Assembly (NCBI RefSeq): GCF_947492815.1
Contig: NZ_CANLOB010000040.1
Location: forward strand, 1-32,824
Origin: an uncultured Dokdonia sp.
GTDB taxonomy: Bacteria > Bacteroidota > Bacteroidia > Flavobacteriales > Flavobacteriaceae
Length of the DNA: 32,824 nt
Direction: 5' to 3'
Shown: one piece after another, positions 31,971-32,824 of the stretch
How positions within the stretch are numbered: position 1 is the stretch's first letter
How the letters are laid out: each line of letters opens with the position of its first letter
Position numbers and translations under genes: made by a program
Notes under the pieces: generated by a model
Seen by the model: only the letters and a program-made list of their open reading frames with translations
What the model was told of the DNA's origin: nothing
Databases searched by the model: none

Positions 31971-32642
31971 ATGGTAAGAAGCCTGGTAAAAATTACTGTA
32001 CTTCCATTTATGGTAGGACTTTTGTCACTAGGAAATATTTCAGAAAAGAAACGGGAACTCACTAAAACGGAAGACTTTTCTCAATATTCAACTGAAGGTT
32101 TAGACCTTTATTATACGGTGCCTTTGCCTGAGGAGACTCTTCAGGAAGAAACTTCGTCTTATTTTCCACTTGCACTCACAGGTGGAATGTATACAGGGTT
32201 TAAAGAAGCGTTAGCTTTTAAAGAATCTCAAGGTAATTATTTTAGGATAAATACTTTTGGATATATGGGGAAATACCAATTTGGAGCCTCTACGCTAGAT
32301 TTAATTGGAATAAAAAACACTAAAAACTTTATTAAAGATCCAGTTTTACAGGAACAGGCATTCTTATTGAATACTTCTCGTAACAAATGGGTCTTAAGAC
32401 GTGATATTAAACGTTACTCTGGTAAATGGGTAGGCGGAATTAAGATTACAGAATCTGGTATTCTAGCTGCGGCACATTTAGCAGGACCTGGGAGTGTAAA
32501 ACGTTTTTTACGTTCTGGAGGAGAAATAGGATTTAATGATGCTTTTGGAACTTCAATACAAAGTTATTTAAAAAAGTTTTCTGGGTTTGATGTTTCTTTT
32601 GTTCAGGCAATTAAGAGACCAAGATTAGAAGATTTAATTTAA
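31971..32642 (+). CDS. Secreted lysozyme/transglycosylase-like protein
   Basis: A 223-residue exported protein: the N-terminus (KITVLPFMVGLLSLG) is hydrophobic, though short for a signal peptide. Residues about 75-110 read FKEALAFKESQGNY...GYMGKYQFGASTLDL, which has the lysozyme-fold lytic transglycosylase pattern in which Glu85 before Ser86 would be the catalytic acid. The central part continues with AAAHLAGPGSVKRFLRSGG, also seen in such proteins. It could cut peptidoglycan, in line with the mltG operon just upstream, but activity is an inference. It has its own promoter and a strong terminator after it. Confidence 0.7.
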   Translation: MVRSLVKITVLPFMVGLLSLGNISEKKRELTKTEDFSQYSTEGLDLYYTVPLPEETLQEETSSYFPLALTGGMYTGFKEALAFKESQGNYFRINTFGYMGKYQFGASTLDLIGIKNTKNFIKDPVLQEQAFLLNTSRNKWVLRRDIKRYSGKWVGGIKITESGILAAAHLAGPGSVKRFLRSGGEIGFNDAFGTSIQSYLKKFSGFDVSFVQAIKRPRLEDLI

Positions 32643-32665
32643 TATAAATATTTTAGTTAATCACA

Positions 32666-32701
32666 AAAAAAGCTCCTAGTATATCCACTAGGAGCTTTTT
32701 T
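32666..32701. terminator. Bidirectional terminator between convergent genes
   Basis: 15-bp stem (32666-32680 and 32687-32701), core GCTCCTAGT with ACTAGGAGC and a 6-nt loop, with A runs on the left and T runs on the right. It separates the convergent lysozyme-like gene and the T9SS cargo gene. Confidence 0.9.
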
Positions 32702-32725
32702 ATATCAATAAGTTTTATTGGTGTT

Positions 32726-32824
32726 TTATCTTTTCAGTGTAAAGTGCCCTACAAACTCTCTTTGTGTTCCTAGTCCATCAGGTTCTGTAAAGTTTACTCT
32801 AAACCAATAATCATCTGAGTTCAT
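32726..32824 (-). CDS. C-terminal end of a T9SS type B cargo protein (partial)
   Basis: Only the last 32 codons and the stop lie in the window; the gene continues past the right edge. The tail reads NSDDYWFRVNFTEPDGLG, then about ten residues ending GHFTLKR. This is the end of the gliding-motility-associated (type B) sorting domain, which directs secretion through the type IX system and ends in a short GHFTLKR-like strand. It is common in Flavobacteriaceae adhesins and large surface proteins. The methionine at the very edge may be internal, so the true start is not known. Confidence 0.75.
   Translation of the reverse strand: MNSDDYWFRVNFTEPDGLGTQREFVGHFTLKR

Noticed and set aside
1..32824. 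CRISPR arrays, tRNA or rRNA genes, prophage or integrase genes
   Set aside because: I looked for direct-repeat/spacer patterns, tRNA-like sequences and phage or recombinase motifs and saw none.

Overview
The window looks like chromosome from a marine member of the Flavobacteriaceae (Bacteroidota), possibly Dokdonia-like; the genus is an inference. The evidence is AT-rich coding sequence, TAnnTTTG-type -7 promoter boxes, a type IX secretion (T9SS type B) C-terminal tail at the right edge, a BatA-domain protein, a long-form GAPDH, a Rho with a huge polar insert, and an adjacent gene pair that fits sulfonolipid (capnine) synthesis. I see no phage, integrase, transposase gene, CRISPR array, rRNA or tRNA. 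Most genes are housekeeping; the unusual signal lies in small repeats.

Layout. 1-7.0 kb (all minus): a small secreted peptide, a lipoprotein with a haem-c site and FG-GAP repeats, a serine carboxylesterase, then a tight operon of BatA-like protein, a dihydroorotase homologue that has lost its metal ligands, and small DUF4870-like membrane proteins. 7.0-8.5 kb: a repeat-rich stretch around one unknown secreted protein, with a 176-bp self-complementary element, a split palindrome and a degenerate copy of the neighbouring gene's 3' end. 8.5-14.1 kb (minus): TIGR02757 protein, polytopic membrane protein, LolD-type ATPase, DUF5916 outer-membrane protein. 14.3-20.4 kb (mostly plus): folE, a small membrane protein, YbaB (minus), an S9 oligopeptidase, then a cysteine-synthase-fold enzyme and an acyltransferase of the serine palmitoyltransferase fold (likely cysteate synthase and cysteate acyltransferase). 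20.6-25.7 kb: DUF4293, rho, SIMPL protein, trmD, a GNAT enzyme, a coiled-coil membrane protein. 25.8-29.2 kb (minus): GAPDH, a 62-aa peptide with a double-glycine-like leader, a DegP/DegQ protease. 29.2-32.6 kb (plus): dapF, GNAT and mltG overlap in one operon for peptidoglycan precursor and glycan processing, followed by a secreted lysozyme-fold-like protein. The right edge cuts a T9SS cargo gene.

The most interesting signal is a 14-bp palindrome, GCTTTCGCGAAAGC. It occurs six times intact and twice split by an insert. It lies in genes in all three reading frames and between genes. One split copy holds a 22-nt hairpin. The other holds a 45-nt GC-rich insert that adds 15 residues in frame to an acetyltransferase. 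In both, removing the insert restores the exact palindrome, so the palindrome may be a landing site for other small elements.
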